Shown here: positions 25,957-41,454 of the stretch, in pieces
Layout: each line of letters begins with the position of its first letter
How positions within the stretch are numbered: position 1 is the first letter of the stretch
Assembly: GCA_963573385.1 (NCBI GenBank)
Contig: CAUYLG010021515.1
Coordinates: 18,790 to 82,789 of the forward strand
Source: Cacajao melanocephalus
Lineage: Eukaryota > Chordata > Mammalia > Primates > Pitheciidae
Direction: 5' to 3'
DNA: 64,000 bases
The notes under the pieces: generated by a model
What the model saw: only the letters and a program-made list of their open reading frames with translations
Told to the model about the DNA's origin: nothing
Databases searched by the model: none
Translations under genes and position numbers: made by a program

Positions 25957-26326
25957 AGAGTTCATAGTCTCAACAATGACACTGGAGCAGGATATGATCC
26001 AAATGCTAACTTTAGTACAAAACTTATAATTAGACTTTTATTGTTATATTTCATTGCATAGTCTGTATTATAGGATAGCCAGAGACAAAGAATTTGTAAT
26101 TTTAATGATGCTAAGGTTTGAGGTCAAATACCATTTAATTCACATTAATGCAAGAGCTATACATTATGGTTTGCCCCTTGAGTGTCTAGGACACCATTTA
26201 AAGCAAAATAAAAGATATTCCAGAACTGGAGATTACACACACACAAAAGACACATGTAGTTTGAAAGACACGGGGTAATTGTGACTCTCTTAGGTATGAG
26301 GATCGTTAATTGTTTGGGTTTACAGC
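25957..26326. other. No gene seen
   Basis: Unassigned AT-rich sequence, with a short (CA)n at 26237-26245. Confidence 0.5.
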
Positions 26327-26842
26327 TGTCAACCTAAAGTAACCAAAAGGGTCAGAGTTTGAAGAGAGTTTATTCAAGTGCAAACTTTGAGATGACCACT
26401 CAACCACCCAGGAGGTATATATTCCAAAGAATGAAAGTCAGTGTTCCAAAGTGTAGAAGCTTGAGATCCTTTATACAGACAGAGTTTAGGGAAGCTTAAA
26501 AGAATTTTGTGATCTTTCTATATAAGGCGTAATGCATAGTTACAATAATCTGATGAGTTGAGGTTGTCTTTTTCTTTCAAGAAAGGTAACTTTAACGTTC
26601 CATGCTGAAGATTTTGCATCATCTGGGTTGAATTAGGTAAAGGATAATAAAAGAGGCAGTTAATCTGTACAAAGATGAGTGATTGGAAGAAGAGAAAGTC
26701 TTGTCTCTGGTCTATCCTGGTGATTTACAGAACAAGAACAATGAGGAAAAGAGTTTTAATTGAAGAAGCAGAAGTTACAGCTACATGCTGTGTGACTCAG
26801 ATCACAGTCACATCTCTCTTAAGGTTTCTCTGGGTTCTGGCA
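26327..26842. mobile_element. Probable solo LTR, family unresolved
   Basis: About 515 bp starting TGTC and ending GGCA, with wording I associate with a dispersed ERVL-type LTR ('gagagtttattcaagtgcaa', 'cagttaatctgtacaaagat', 'ctcttaaggtttctctgg'). No 5-bp flanking duplication is evident, so the edges or the call may be wrong. Confidence 0.45.
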
Positions 26843-27191
26843 GAATTTTATTTATTTTCACATAGCTGTAGTCTGCCCTCCAGAATATGCACAGCCTTGG
26901 CCACATGGGTGATGGGGACAGAGGGCATGGCGGGCCAGAATTCGTGGTTCTTAACTGGAAGTGCATTCCACCTTTGGCGGGCCAGTGGTGTGTCCTGTTG
27001 ATGTAGGGAAGACGCAGTAGAAGATGGTGAGTGGGGAGTATGGGCTAAGAAAGGGCACACATTCCTGTTCTGCACTATCATCAGGTGGACTTTTCTGTGA
27101 AATGAAGATGAAAATAACCACCTTTCAGAGTAGTTGTAGAGAGTAAATTGATTCAAGCACAGTGCTTCATAAATAGTAATCTCTTAAGAAA
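26843..27191. other. No gene seen
   Basis: Unassigned. Overlapping short frames on both strands look like chance. A MIR-like scrap ('gtgaaatgaagatgaaaata') may be present near 27100. Confidence 0.4.
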
Positions 27192-27200
27192 TGGTACCTC

Positions 27201-27489
27201 TTTTTTTTTTTTTTTTTTTTTGAGGCAGGGTCTTGCTCTGTTGCCAGGCTGTAGTAATCTTGGCTCACTGCAACCTCACTGCTGACCGGATTCAAGTGAT
27301 CTCCTGCCTCAGCCTCCTGAGTAACTGGGACTACAGGCACGTGCCACCACACCTGGCCGTTTTTTGTATTTTAGTAGAGTTGGGGTTTCACCATCTTGGT
27401 CAGGATGGTCTTGATCTCCTGACCTTGTGATCTGCCCACCTCAGCCTACTGAAATGCTGGGATTACAGGTGTGAGCCACCTCGCCTGGC
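27201..27489 (-). mobile_element. Alu, first of a head-to-tail pair
   Basis: Antisense Alu with a 21-T run. 'atcttggtcaggatggtctt' and 'gaccttgtgatct' are AluY/Sc-like. It directly adjoins a second antisense Alu. Confidence 0.93.
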
Positions 27490-27790
27490 TTTTTTGTTTT
27501 TGTTTTTTTTGAGACAGAGTTTTACTCTGTCACCAGGCTGAAGTGCAGTGGCGTGATCTTGGTTGCCTGCAACCACCGCTTCATGGGTTCAAGTGATTTT
27601 TCTGCCTCAGCCTCCCGAGTAGCTGGGACTATAGTCGCACACCACCACACCTGGTTAATTTTTATATTTTTAGTAGAGACAGAGTTTCAACATGTTGGCC
27701 AGGCTGGTCTCGAACTCCCGACCTCAAGTGATCTGCTCGCCTCAGTCTCCCAGAATGCTGGGATTACAGGTGTGAGCCACCACTCCCATC
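27490..27790 (-). mobile_element. Alu, second of a head-to-tail pair
   Basis: Antisense AluS-like copy. TGGTACCTC (27192-27200) and TGGTATCTC (27792-27800) flank the whole pair, so one Alu landed in the tail of the other. Confidence 0.93.
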
Positions 27791-27800
27791 TTGGTATCTC

Positions 27801-28171
27801 TTATTAGGGTAATTTATTTTCCAAACTAGTACACTTAGAAAATGGAAAAGGGTAGTAAAATAATACATACAATATAATTTACATATATTTGAATATAATT
27901 CCTAAATTATTTACATTTTGGCTGATAAATTAGTTTTATTATATGCATAGGCCTATAAAGTAGTTCTATTTAAAAACTTTTGAAAATGAATTTCTTTCTA
28001 AAAAGTAACAAATATCTATGTACATTAAAACAAAAAAACTTTAGTATTATCAGAATAATGAATATAACACAGGTGTATGATTATTTTTGTTGCATAGTAC
28101 ATGCTTAATCAGTTTCTTAGGCTCATCTGTCTCAAATATCATGTCATTTTTCTGATGCTGGTGTTTTTTGG
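27801..28171. other. No gene seen; AT-rich
   Basis: AT-rich unassigned sequence between Alus. Confidence 0.5.
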
Positions 28172-28186
28172 AATAATGCATTTTTT

Positions 28187-28484
28187 CTTTTCCTTTTTTT
28201 ATTTTTTTTGAAGACTGAGTCTTGCTGTGTTACTCTGGCTGGAAATATAATGGTGCAGTGTCAGTTCACTGCAACTCAGGTTCAAAGGATTCTCATGCCT
28301 CAGCCTCCCGAGTAGCTGGGATTACAGACACATGCCACCACACCCAGCTAATTTTTGCATTTTGAGTATTGACAGGGTTTTGCCATGTTGGTCAGGTTGG
28401 TCTCGAACTCCTGGCCCTAAGAAATTCATTCACTTTGGCCTCTGAAAGTGCTGGGATTACAGATGTGAGCTACCGCACCCAGCC
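28187..28484 (-). mobile_element. Alu with target-site duplication
   Basis: Antisense Alu flanked by AATAATGCATTTTTT (28172-28186) and AATACTGCATTTTTT (28485-28499). Confidence 0.94.
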
Positions 28485-28728
28485 AATACTGCATTTTTTT
28501 TTTCTAAAATAGACTTATTTTTAACTTCTCATAATGTCTAGATCTTTTTTAAAGGTATACTGCATGTGAATAAAATTGAGGTTGACTCTTCTTTATAAAC
28601 CATAATATTTTTACTTGAGAAATATAATCTCTCTAGAAAAGCTAAGTTATCTGGTAAAAATGGAGTGAATTCTGCTGAATGGGAAGTATTCTTAATTGTA
28701 ATATTTTTTGTGTTAAAATGTATAAATA

Positions 28729-29620
<892 letters not shown>

Positions 29621-29811
29621 GTTTATTTTTATTTTTATTTTTGCCATCAACATCAACTTATCAACTTTATCACAAAAAAATTGTAGTTTACTTGGCATAT
29701 TCAAAATTCATAAATTTTTACAAATATGGTTTCATTGCAATTGATAAAATAATGCAACTTCTTCAGATAAGTTATGACTTCTGTTTACACTGTAACCAAC
29801 TCCAGTTATAG

Positions 29812-30152
<341 letters not shown>

Positions 30153-30637
30153 AAGATACTGTTTTTACCATGACATCATGTTCCACCAAAATATTTATGT
30201 AGATCATCACTGCAAAACAAATACTTTTACCTTAAATATCAAAATTTAAACTAAATTTACAGCAAGATTCACAATTATGTCAGATATGTTTCATCTTAAA
30301 CAGACTACAATTCCAAAAGCTGTATATTGATTCCATGAATTAGATAAAAAAATTAAACCATTGTTGGAATTAATTGATTTTTCTAGGTGAAGCCTTGATA
30401 ATACTGATATAAAATTAGCAACAGTGAAACTTATATAAAATTCTTCCATCAATCTTAACACATTATAGCTTTTGCTTCACTTTTGGTACATGAACACAAA
30501 AACATGAAATAAAAATTGGCAAAGTCAATGTAGGAGAATAATTACTGGATCTAAATGTCATGTGTGCACCTTCCACAGCTGCATTTAATAACTTGTAAAC
30601 TCTAAGTACAGAGTTCCCCAAATAGCTACTAATTTTT

Positions 30638-30938
30638 TTTTTCTTCTTAAAATAGAAACAGAGTCTTGCTTTGTTGCCCAGGCTGGAGTTTAATGGCACA
30701 ATCATAGCTTATTGCAGCCTCGAACTCCTGGGCTCAAGGATCCTCCCACATCAGCCTCCCAAGTAGCTAGGACTACAGATGTGTCCCACCACAATTGACT
30801 AGCCTTTTTTTTGTTTCTGAAGAGAGAAGGTCTTGCTATGTTGCCCAGGCTGGTCCTGAGCTCCTGGCCTCAAGTGATCCTCCCACCTCAGACTCCTAAA
30901 ATTCTGGGATTGCAGGTGTGAACCACTGCACCTGGCCA
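30638..30938 (-). mobile_element. Alu, old (AluJ-like)
   Basis: Antisense Alu flanked by a perfect CTACTAATTTTT (30626-30637 and 30939-30950). Confidence 0.93.
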
Positions 30939-30971
30939 CTACTAATTTTTGATGCAGATTATAATACTTCA

Positions 30972-31255
30972 GGCTGGGCTCGGTGGCCCACGCCTATAAT
31001 TCCAGCACTTTGGGAGGCCAAGGCAGGCGGGTCACCTGAGGTCAGGAGTTTGAGACCAGCCTGGCCAATATGGTGAAACCTGGTCTCTACTAAAATACAA
31101 AAATTAGCCGGGTGTGGGAGGCTGAGTCAGGAGAATTGGTTGAACCCAGAAGGTGGAGGTTGCAGTGAATGGAGCGGAGGTTATGCCACTGCACTGCAGC
31201 CTGGGTGATAGAGCGACTCTGTCTAAAAACAAACAAAACAAAGCAAAACAAAACA
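30972..31255 (+). mobile_element. Alu with internal deletion
   Basis: Sense Alu missing about 35 bp between 'agccgggtgtgg' and 'gaggctgag', with an (AAAAC)n tail. It faces the antisense Alu only 33 bp upstream, forming a close inverted pair. Confidence 0.91.
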
Positions 31256-31453
31256 ATCCTCAAAAACCACAAAAACAAAAAACTTAAGATTTGTGTTTTG
31301 GGGTTTTCATTTGGTTCTGGATATCACTTTGTCCTCCATGGGTGTAGAGAGTGGCCAGTGATGACATTATATTCAATTTCACATTCATCAATTTACTTGA
31401 AGATAGAATATTCCTCAGTTAATATTTTACGAAGTGTAAACTTTCACTTTTAT

Positions 31454-31598
31454 TTATTTACTTTAAAAGTTGTTTTAAAAATGGAGACGGGGTTCTGTTC
31501 TGTTGTCCAGGCTGGTCTTTAACCCCTTGGGTCAAACAATCCTCCTGCCTTGGCCTCCAAAGTCCTGGGGTTACAGGTGTGAGTGACTGCGCCTGGCC
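31454..31598 (-). mobile_element. Alu monomer fragment
   Basis: One antisense arm with a decayed T-rich tail. The flanks 'aaactttcactttt' and 'acactttcacttct' are a decayed target-site duplication. Confidence 0.78.
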
Positions 31599-31980
31599 TA
31601 CACTTTCACTTCTGAGCTTACTGTTGTTGAAAGATGTCTTGCAAAGTAAAAAAGCACCATCGAACAATAACAATACTTTTAGATGCACCTCATCGAAGGA
31701 ATGACCCAATCATTTTGGCCAGGTTGGTTTCTCTATGTCCTGAGGCAGTACTTCCAGCCTCGTATCCCTGTCCCTAACCTAGGTTCTTTGCATATCTCAG
31801 GGACCCCACCAGCTATGCCTTGGCAGTTCTGTGCATTTTATAGACCAGAGCCTGGCCATGGCAGACCTTGTTGGTGAGTCCCAAGGGTTCAGGACAGCAG
31901 CTGTTGGAGAGCTCTTTGCCATCACAAGTGCTATTCTTGGATACAGAGTTGTCCTTGGAAGCTCTTGCTTGTCTGAGGGT

Positions 31981-32004
31981 TTTTTTTTTTTTTTTTTTTT
32001 TTTT
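31981..32004 (+). repeat. T-run
   Basis: About 24 consecutive T. It may be the tail of a minus-strand retroinsertion whose body I cannot identify. Confidence 0.9.
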
Positions 32005-32119
32005 GTAAGCAAGTGCCTTGCTGTCTTTGAAAGGGAAACATGTTGGTTCCATTGCATGTGGAAAGGATAGGGGAAAATAGAAATGGGTCAACACTAGCTG
32101 CCTTGCAGACCACATGTGA

Positions 32120-32422
<303 letters not shown>

Positions 32423-32432
32423 CACATGTGAC

Positions 32433-33007
32433 ATCTTTGCTTATTGCTCATATGTGTCTCACACAATACTACACAAGACCATGGTGGAAGCTAAAAACAT
32501 AAAGTGAAGGGCTACTAAACCAATCCTAGCTTATTTTAGTGCAAATATAAATGGTAACCCTCCATTAAAGTGAAACAATCCAGGGAAATGTTAACCCAGA
32601 CAACACGGGGGAAAATATGCCTTAACCAGGACCGGCCAGGGCAGTAAAAGACCCTGGTTATGAGGATGGGACATTATCTTGGGAGTTTTTGCATAGGAGC
32701 ACTAGAGGGCGCTCTAGACTATAATTAAGAATCCTGCTTTGATTTACAGAAGGAAATGTATTCTAACAGATTGACTTACAGATTTCAGCAGTGGATGGTT
32801 TATATATTGGTATTACTAAGACATGGAAAAATGCAATACAAATGTTTTGGTGTTCCCGCTCCCCATGCTGGAGTGGTCATGATAATGCTGTTTTATTTCA
32901 GATTAAATCTTCAGAAGTGCATTTTAGTTGTCAAGTGTCAAACATTGAGGGTAAAAAATGTCACACGTTGTTTGCAATTGCGTATGATAAACCGATTCAG
33001 ATAACAA
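32433..33007. other. Repeat-free stretch, no gene identified
   Basis: Holds the CTCF-like motif at 32698-32713 and a short acceptor-plus-frame at 32880-33027 (see findings). No recognised repeat. Confidence 0.5.
32698..32713 (+). promoter_or_regulatory. CTCF-like binding motif
   Basis: AGCACTAGAGGGCGCT closely fits the CTCF core (pattern CASYAGRKGGCRC). It overlaps a small palindrome, CTAGAG-GGCG-CTCTAG. Occupancy cannot be judged from sequence. Confidence 0.55.
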
Positions 33008-33195
33008 CTTACTTTGAATGCTCTTGATGTGCTAAGTGTTTTTCCTAAACCTTTTATGCAGGACACATTTAAATTTTTTATCACAATTCTATGAGATAGG
33101 CGAGACTGTTGTTTACACTTTGTAGATGAGGAAACTGAGGCACTCGGTGTTGAAAAGACTGCCCATGGTCACACGTCTAGTGCAAAGATAACGTG
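33008..33195 (-). repeat. MIR SINE
   Basis: Antisense MIR: 'tgtgctaagtgtttttcct', 'tttgtagatgaggaaactga', 'ggcac', 'catggtcacacgtctag'. Confidence 0.75.
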
Positions 33196-33842
33196 CTGTA
33201 AACCATTGTACTGTACAACTGTGCAACACAGCTGCATGGATAATAATTAGTGAATAATATCTCTATGAATGAATGAATAAATATTGTGTCACATAGATAC
33301 TAAGAATATGGGAAAGAAGTAGGGAAAACTGCACTTCATATTTTTTTCCTAGTGGCTGGCCCAATTATTTAATGAATCCCATTCCAGCTCCCAAGATCCA
33401 GTGGAGTCCACGCAGGGTTGGAAATGGATTCATCTATGTTACACTGTGGCTTACCTGAAAATAGTGAATGGGGACTCACAGTCACTCAGTCATCCAACCC
33501 TTGAGAGTTTGGCCTGGGGATGGAATAGAGGGGCATAAGGAACAAGAGTGGGAGGAATGGGGTCCACTTTTGGAGAAAACAAAAATGCAAGGAGGAAAAA
33601 TGTCCTCAGCTCCTTGGCAGACTTGTTCTCTAAGACCAACTCATGAGACAGTCAAGGCTTTCTCTATGTTGCTCCAAAGAGTGCTCTGGGAGTCAGGCTC
33701 CTTTGGGGTGACAGATGTGTCCACCTCTAGTAGAACCAGAGAGTATGAATAGATGCTGAAGTCTTAGGACTAAAACTGATTTCAGTGAGGAATGGGTGAG
33801 GTAGGGGTTGGGGAGGAATGGGTGAGGTTGTCCCTGTTTTTA
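33196..33842. other. No gene seen
   Basis: Unassigned sequence. 'gaatgaatgaataaat' near 33265 may be a scrap of L2 tail. Confidence 0.45.
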
Positions 33843-33938
33843 AACATTTCTTTTGTTGTATTTTTTATTATAATAAAATATACATCATATAAAATTGACC
33901 ATTTCACCAGTTTCATGTGGGCAATTCAGTGGCAATAA

Positions 33939-34519
<581 letters not shown>

Positions 34520-35761
34520 TGTGAATGGCTTTTTCATAACTGCAAATAGCAGCTCCCCATTTCCTCCTCTCCCAGCCTCTGGTGATCACTGCTCTACTTT
34601 CTGTCTCTCTCTAATGAATTTGACTACTCTAGGCACCTTGTTTAAGTGGAATCGTACTTACTTGTCCTTTTGTGTATTTGCCTTTTTGTGACTGGCTTAT
34701 TTCATGTAGCCTAATGTCCTCCAAGTTCATCCGTGGTGAAGCAGGTGTCAGGACTTAATTTTTTGTTAATGTTAGAAGACAGGAGAGGAGATGGGAGGAC
34801 ATGGTCCAACTTGCACTCCTTCGGTGGTGGTGAGAGAAAGAGAGTAGGCGTGATGTACCTTTCTCTTGCCCTTCAGGAAATACCATGCTTTCTTCCAAGC
34901 CAGCAAGTGGTGTGATTGATCAGGACACAGAATACCAGCCTCCCATTCCCAAAACCTATCTCCCACTTCCTTCTCCATACTGCCTAAAATACACAGACTT
35001 AGAGACCGGTTTGATTTAGCTAAGAGAGCGCATGGGGAATTGAGGTGGGGAGAAGAAGCTGTCAGTTATTTACTTTATTAAGTATTACTGTAATGTGAAT
35101 TAGAATATCAGATCATTTTCCAGCTCCATCCACCCCAGCTGAACTAATGAAGCAGGAATTGTGGAGTTGGAGTGGAGATTGGTGAAGGGTTGCCATTTTG
35201 GGCGCTTACATGGCAGGCTCATACCACACCATGTGAGCCCCAGGAATCTAGGGAGAATGGGAGAGAGAAGGAGAACCGGGTGTTTTGGGAACCCCCAGCT
35301 AACTTGAGGTTCCAGTACCAGAGCAGTTAACAATGCTTCCCTGATGGGAAGGGAAGGGGCTCTGGGCATGGGTGTTCCCTGTGTGCCCTTCACAGGATAT
35401 GTCTACTTGGCGAGAGGTCTAACGCCTAGTTGGCTGACCCGTGACCAGGAGGGTTCTCTCGAGGGAAACTTGTTTATACTGGCAGATGTGCCCACATGGT
35501 GCTTGTCTGATCAGGTCCAGTTTATGGCTGCCTGACTGTCACTCTGGCGCTGGGAGCCTAACTTTGTGCTCTCCTCAGTGTCCTAGAAAAAATCAGGCCT
35601 GGGGTAGCCCCTAGTTCTTCACATGGAAGGTGCAAATTCAGTGTAGTACCCTAATAGGAAACAAGTCCAAAGATTGTCACTTAAACAGTTCCTGGGCAGG
35701 GAGGGCACCAGGAGTCTTTGGTCCCTAGATCACATGAGAGGCAGGAATGAAGGATCAGGTG

Positions 35762-35796
35762 GAGAGAGAGAGAGAGAGACAGAGAGAGAGAGAGAA
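35762..35796 (+). repeat. (GA)n microsatellite
   Basis: Run of GA units broken once by GACA. Confidence 0.95.
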
Positions 35797-36462
35797 ACAT
35801 GGCAATAGCAGCAGAATAGGGTGTGTGTCGGTTTCAGCTCCTGGGTAAATGCACGAATGGCCCTTTAAAGGAAGCAATGGGAAAGTGGGGAGCCCCGTCA
35901 GCTAGCGGTAGAAATATCTCTAAGTTCTTATCTCTAGCCACCAGCTCGAGCCATTTGGGTGTGGTGTAGAAAAGAGAAAAAAGGGAGATAGACAGAGGAG
36001 CCAGCCCTGCTCTTGCCAGTCTTAACCAGGACTAGATGGGACACACCCCCTCACGCACCAGCTGCTGTCCTTGAACACATTTAAAGTCTCTACCTCACCT
36101 GGAGTTTTGAAGGGACTGGGGAAGAGCTAGATTTTCAACCTTCCTCTCTCCTTGGCAGAGTCTTTGGTGATAGAGACGTGGAAGAAGTTTCCGAGACTGG
36201 TCCTGGGTCAAGCAATGAAAACAGAATTTATTTGTGGAGACAGTTTATGTTCCATTCAGCTGTAGGTTATAGTGACCATGACTCTCAGAGTCTGCCTCAT
36301 AGGTTGATATAATTTGACACTCATAGAAGGAGGGGGCCTCCTTTCACCTGAATGTGGTTCTGTCCTAGCTTTTTATCCTTGGATTGGTTCGTGAAAAAGC
36401 AGCCAGCATGGACTGAATTGTGTGTGGATTCGAGAGACAGGAAGCAGGTTTCTAGGTCTGTG

Positions 36463-36525
36463 TTGCTGACCTAATTCTGTATTATGTTTTCAGCTTTGCT
36501 GACCTAATTCTGCATTATGTTTTCA
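36463..36525. repeat. Tandem duplication, 33-bp period
   Basis: 'ttgctgacctaattctg' followed by 'attatgttttca' appears at 36463-36492 and 36496-36525 with one T/C difference. Confidence 0.93.
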
Positions 36526-37298
36526 TTGAATGAGCTGATTATTTTTATATCCCTTTCTGGTAACTGAATTACTTTTACTATTTTCAGTTTTTCCATGTCC
36601 CAACTTACTGCATTTTACGTGCACTTAAAAATTGACTCCTTAAGCTATTTTTCATTCTTTTAACCAGCAGGAACAACTTTGCCTGTTTATTATTTGAATA
36701 GCAGCATTGCTGCTGGTATTACAAGCTTGCTAGTCTTGGCATAATTTGTATGTGTAATAAGTTAATATTTGTTGTCAAGGCTTTAAAGGGGCTGTGTCTT
36801 TGGTGTTGCATTTTAATAGTTAATGAACCAATGGAATCTTTTTACTTTTATTGCCTTTCTTGGGTGATTAGATATGCATCATCAGACCTGGTTTACTTTC
36901 ACCAACTCTGAAAACAGGTTTCTTGTTAAACAAGTCACTTTCTTGTTTCTGAAAGTTATGTTTACCACATACTGTGATGACTGGCATTGTTTTTTGGGTT
37001 TCAGTTTCAATGAAAACATTTACTGAAAAAATGTTCTCTTTACATGTTGAAACTGTGATACTCATGTTAGCTCGTGATCAGCACTAGCATTTGAGGAACA
37101 TTCTAAATTCAATCTCTCAGGCATTTTGGTTTCTTTGTGTCTAAAACTTACCCAATTATGCCTGATTTCCACTGGTAAGACATAATAACTCTTTTGTGCA
37201 AATTGGATGTTTGTATCACTTCCCTGCTTTTTAGTAAACTTTGAAATTCTTTTCAATTCCAAAAACTAAGCGGGAATGGTAGCTAGATTAAGCGTGTA

Positions 37299-37561
37299 TT
37301 TTTTTTTTTTTTTTTTTTTTTTTGAGAGACAGTAGCCTCAACCTCAAGCAATCCCCCTGCCTCAGCCTCCTGAGTAGCTGAGACCACGGGGGAAAGCATC
37401 AGCCCAGCTAAATTTTTTAATTTATTATTTTTTAAACTTTTTGTAGAGACGAGGTCCTACTGTGTTGCCCAGCCTGGTCTTGAACTCCTGGCTTCCAGCA
37501 ATCCTCCTACCTCTGCCTCCCAAAGTGCTGGGATTATGGGTGTGAACCACCTCACCTGGCC
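37299..37561 (-). mobile_element. Alu with internal deletion
   Basis: Antisense Alu with a 25-T run, then a loss of about 50 bp after 'gagagacagtagc'. The central linker is enlarged. Confidence 0.88.
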
Positions 37562-37605
37562 TGTGAACTCCCATGCTTGGCTAGCTTTTAAAATTAATGA
37601 GCAGA

Positions 37606-39040
<1,435 letters not shown>

Positions 39041-39385
39041 AACTGGGCTTTGGAATTGAGGAGTCTCCAAGCCACAGAAAGCTCCTCCATAGCTCCAAGT
39101 CCTGCAAACCAAACGTCTTTACACTTCCCCGTGTAGGTCTGGCATTTGCTCTATGATTTGGTAAATGCTGAAAGGAGGAGCTTTGGCCTCAGCAATTTTA
39201 AGAACTAGTTCCACTTGGCACTAGTTCCACAGAATAGCAGAAAGAGAACTATGTCAACTTGAAGATGTGTATTAAATAGAGAAACAAGGGATTGGTTTAG
39301 ATATATTGGTGACTTATAAAGAGGAAGTTTGGGGTGGTGATTAAGGCAAGATCATTGGCTTTAGATAAATCTGATTCAAAATCTG

Positions 39386-40123
39386 GATAAGCATTATTAA
39401 CAAGTCAGAAAAACAGTAGATGTTGGTGTGGATGTGGTGAAAAGGGAACGCTTATACACTGCTGGTGGGAATATAAATTGGTATAACCTCTACAGAAAAC
39501 AGTATGTAGATTTCTTAAAGAACTATAAGTTGTATCATCTGATCCAGCAATCCCACTAGTGGGTATCTACCTAGGGAAAAATAATTATACGAAAAAGACA
39601 CATGTATGCATATATTTATAGCAGCACAATTCCAAATTGCAAAGATGTGGAATCAACTTAAGTGTCCATTGAGCAATGAGTGGATAAAGAAGATGAGATA
39701 TATACGTATACATCATGGAATACTGCTCAACCATAAAAGAGAATGAAATAATGTCTTTTGGAGCAACTTGAATAGAGTTGGAGGTCATTATTCTAAGTGA
39801 AGTAACTCAGAAATGGAAAACCAAATACCGTATGTTCTCATTTATAAGTGAGAAGCAAGGCATGTTCACACAAAGGCATACAGAGTGGTATAATGCACTT
39901 TGGAGATCCAGCATGGGGAGAATGGGTGTGGGGTGAGGAATAAAAAGCTAGATATTGGGTACAATGTACACTACTCAGATGACAGGTACACCAAAATCTC
40001 AGACTTCACCACTATACAATTCATCCATGTAGCCAAAACCACTTGTACTCCAAAAGCTATTGAAATAAGAATAAAGTGAGAAATGTTAAACACACACACA
40101 CACACACACAAAACAATACCCCA
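39386..40123 (+). mobile_element. L1 3' fragment inside a MIR, with target-site duplication
   Basis: Sense L1 (L1PB/L1MA-like) from late ORF2 ('acactgctggtgggaata') through the 3' UTR, ending in a (CA)n/A-rich tail. It is flanked by a perfect CAAAATCTG (39377-39385 and 40124-40132). Confidence 0.88.
40089..40111 (+). repeat. (CA)n microsatellite
   Basis: About 11 CA units at the tail of the L1. Confidence 0.95.
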
Positions 40124-40275
40124 CAAAATCTGAGCCACTGACTAGCCAGGTGACCTTGATTTAGCTGAGAGTTTTTCATCTATAAAGATAATATATAACG
40201 TATAGGGGTTTATTGTGGGAATAACGTACCTATTGTGACGTCTAACACAAAGTAAGTCCTCAGTGATGGGTTATT

Positions 40276-40604
40276 TTTCATCAATATTTTTTCATGTGTA
40301 TGCAAAGTGAGAAATAGACATTGCAAATTTCTCTGTGGCTGTCTAGTTGAAATAAGAATGATGGATATTATCTTCAGCCTTAAATGTACCCATGGATAAG
40401 GTAATTTAATGTGATGTTCAGTGGTGTTGATATGCTGCAGGCAGTTCTCCCACCTTCTGCCTGATGAACTCTTGGTTTTCCTTTAAACCCCACTCTTTGT
40501 CAATATCCATGACCCTCCAGATAGCTCTTTCCTCTCCTCTCTGTTGCGTTTGTACCCAGGCCACTCTTCTATTGTTACCTTGATCATGGGGTTCCTATGT
40601 TCTT
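40276..40604. other. No gene seen
   Basis: Unassigned sequence; the right part may be decayed L2. Confidence 0.4.
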
Positions 40605-40740
40605 CCTCCTGGGCTGTGAGCATTTGAGACAGGGATTATTTTATTCATATTCTCCCTCCTCCCACCCACTATCTAGCACAGGACCTGGCATATCTATTAG
40701 TTGGACTAAAATGGATTGAATTTAATTGAATCAAATCTTA
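40605..40740 (+). mobile_element. L2 LINE 3' end
   Basis: 'ctgtgagcatttgagacagg' and 'tagcacaggacctggcatat' follow the L2 3' terminus. Confidence 0.65.

Positions 40741-41454
<714 letters not shown>

Larger units (their letters stand above)
34766..37298. other. Repeat-poor 2.5-kb stretch, no gene identified
   Basis: The longest part of the window without a recognised interspersed repeat, comparatively GC-rich between 35.1 and 36.4 kb. It holds a (GA)n patch at 35762-35796, a 33-bp-period tandem duplication at 36463-36525 and short chance frames. Parts of 35.1-36.5 kb may be an old LTR that I cannot name. Confidence 0.5.
39328..40275 (+). repeat. MIR SINE, split by an L1
   Basis: The first part (39328-39385) has 'gtggtgattaaggcaagatc' and 'ctgattcaaaatctg'. 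The second part (40124-40275) continues 'ccaggtgaccttgattta', ending 'acacaaagtaagtcctcag'. The L1 lies between. Confidence 0.78.
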
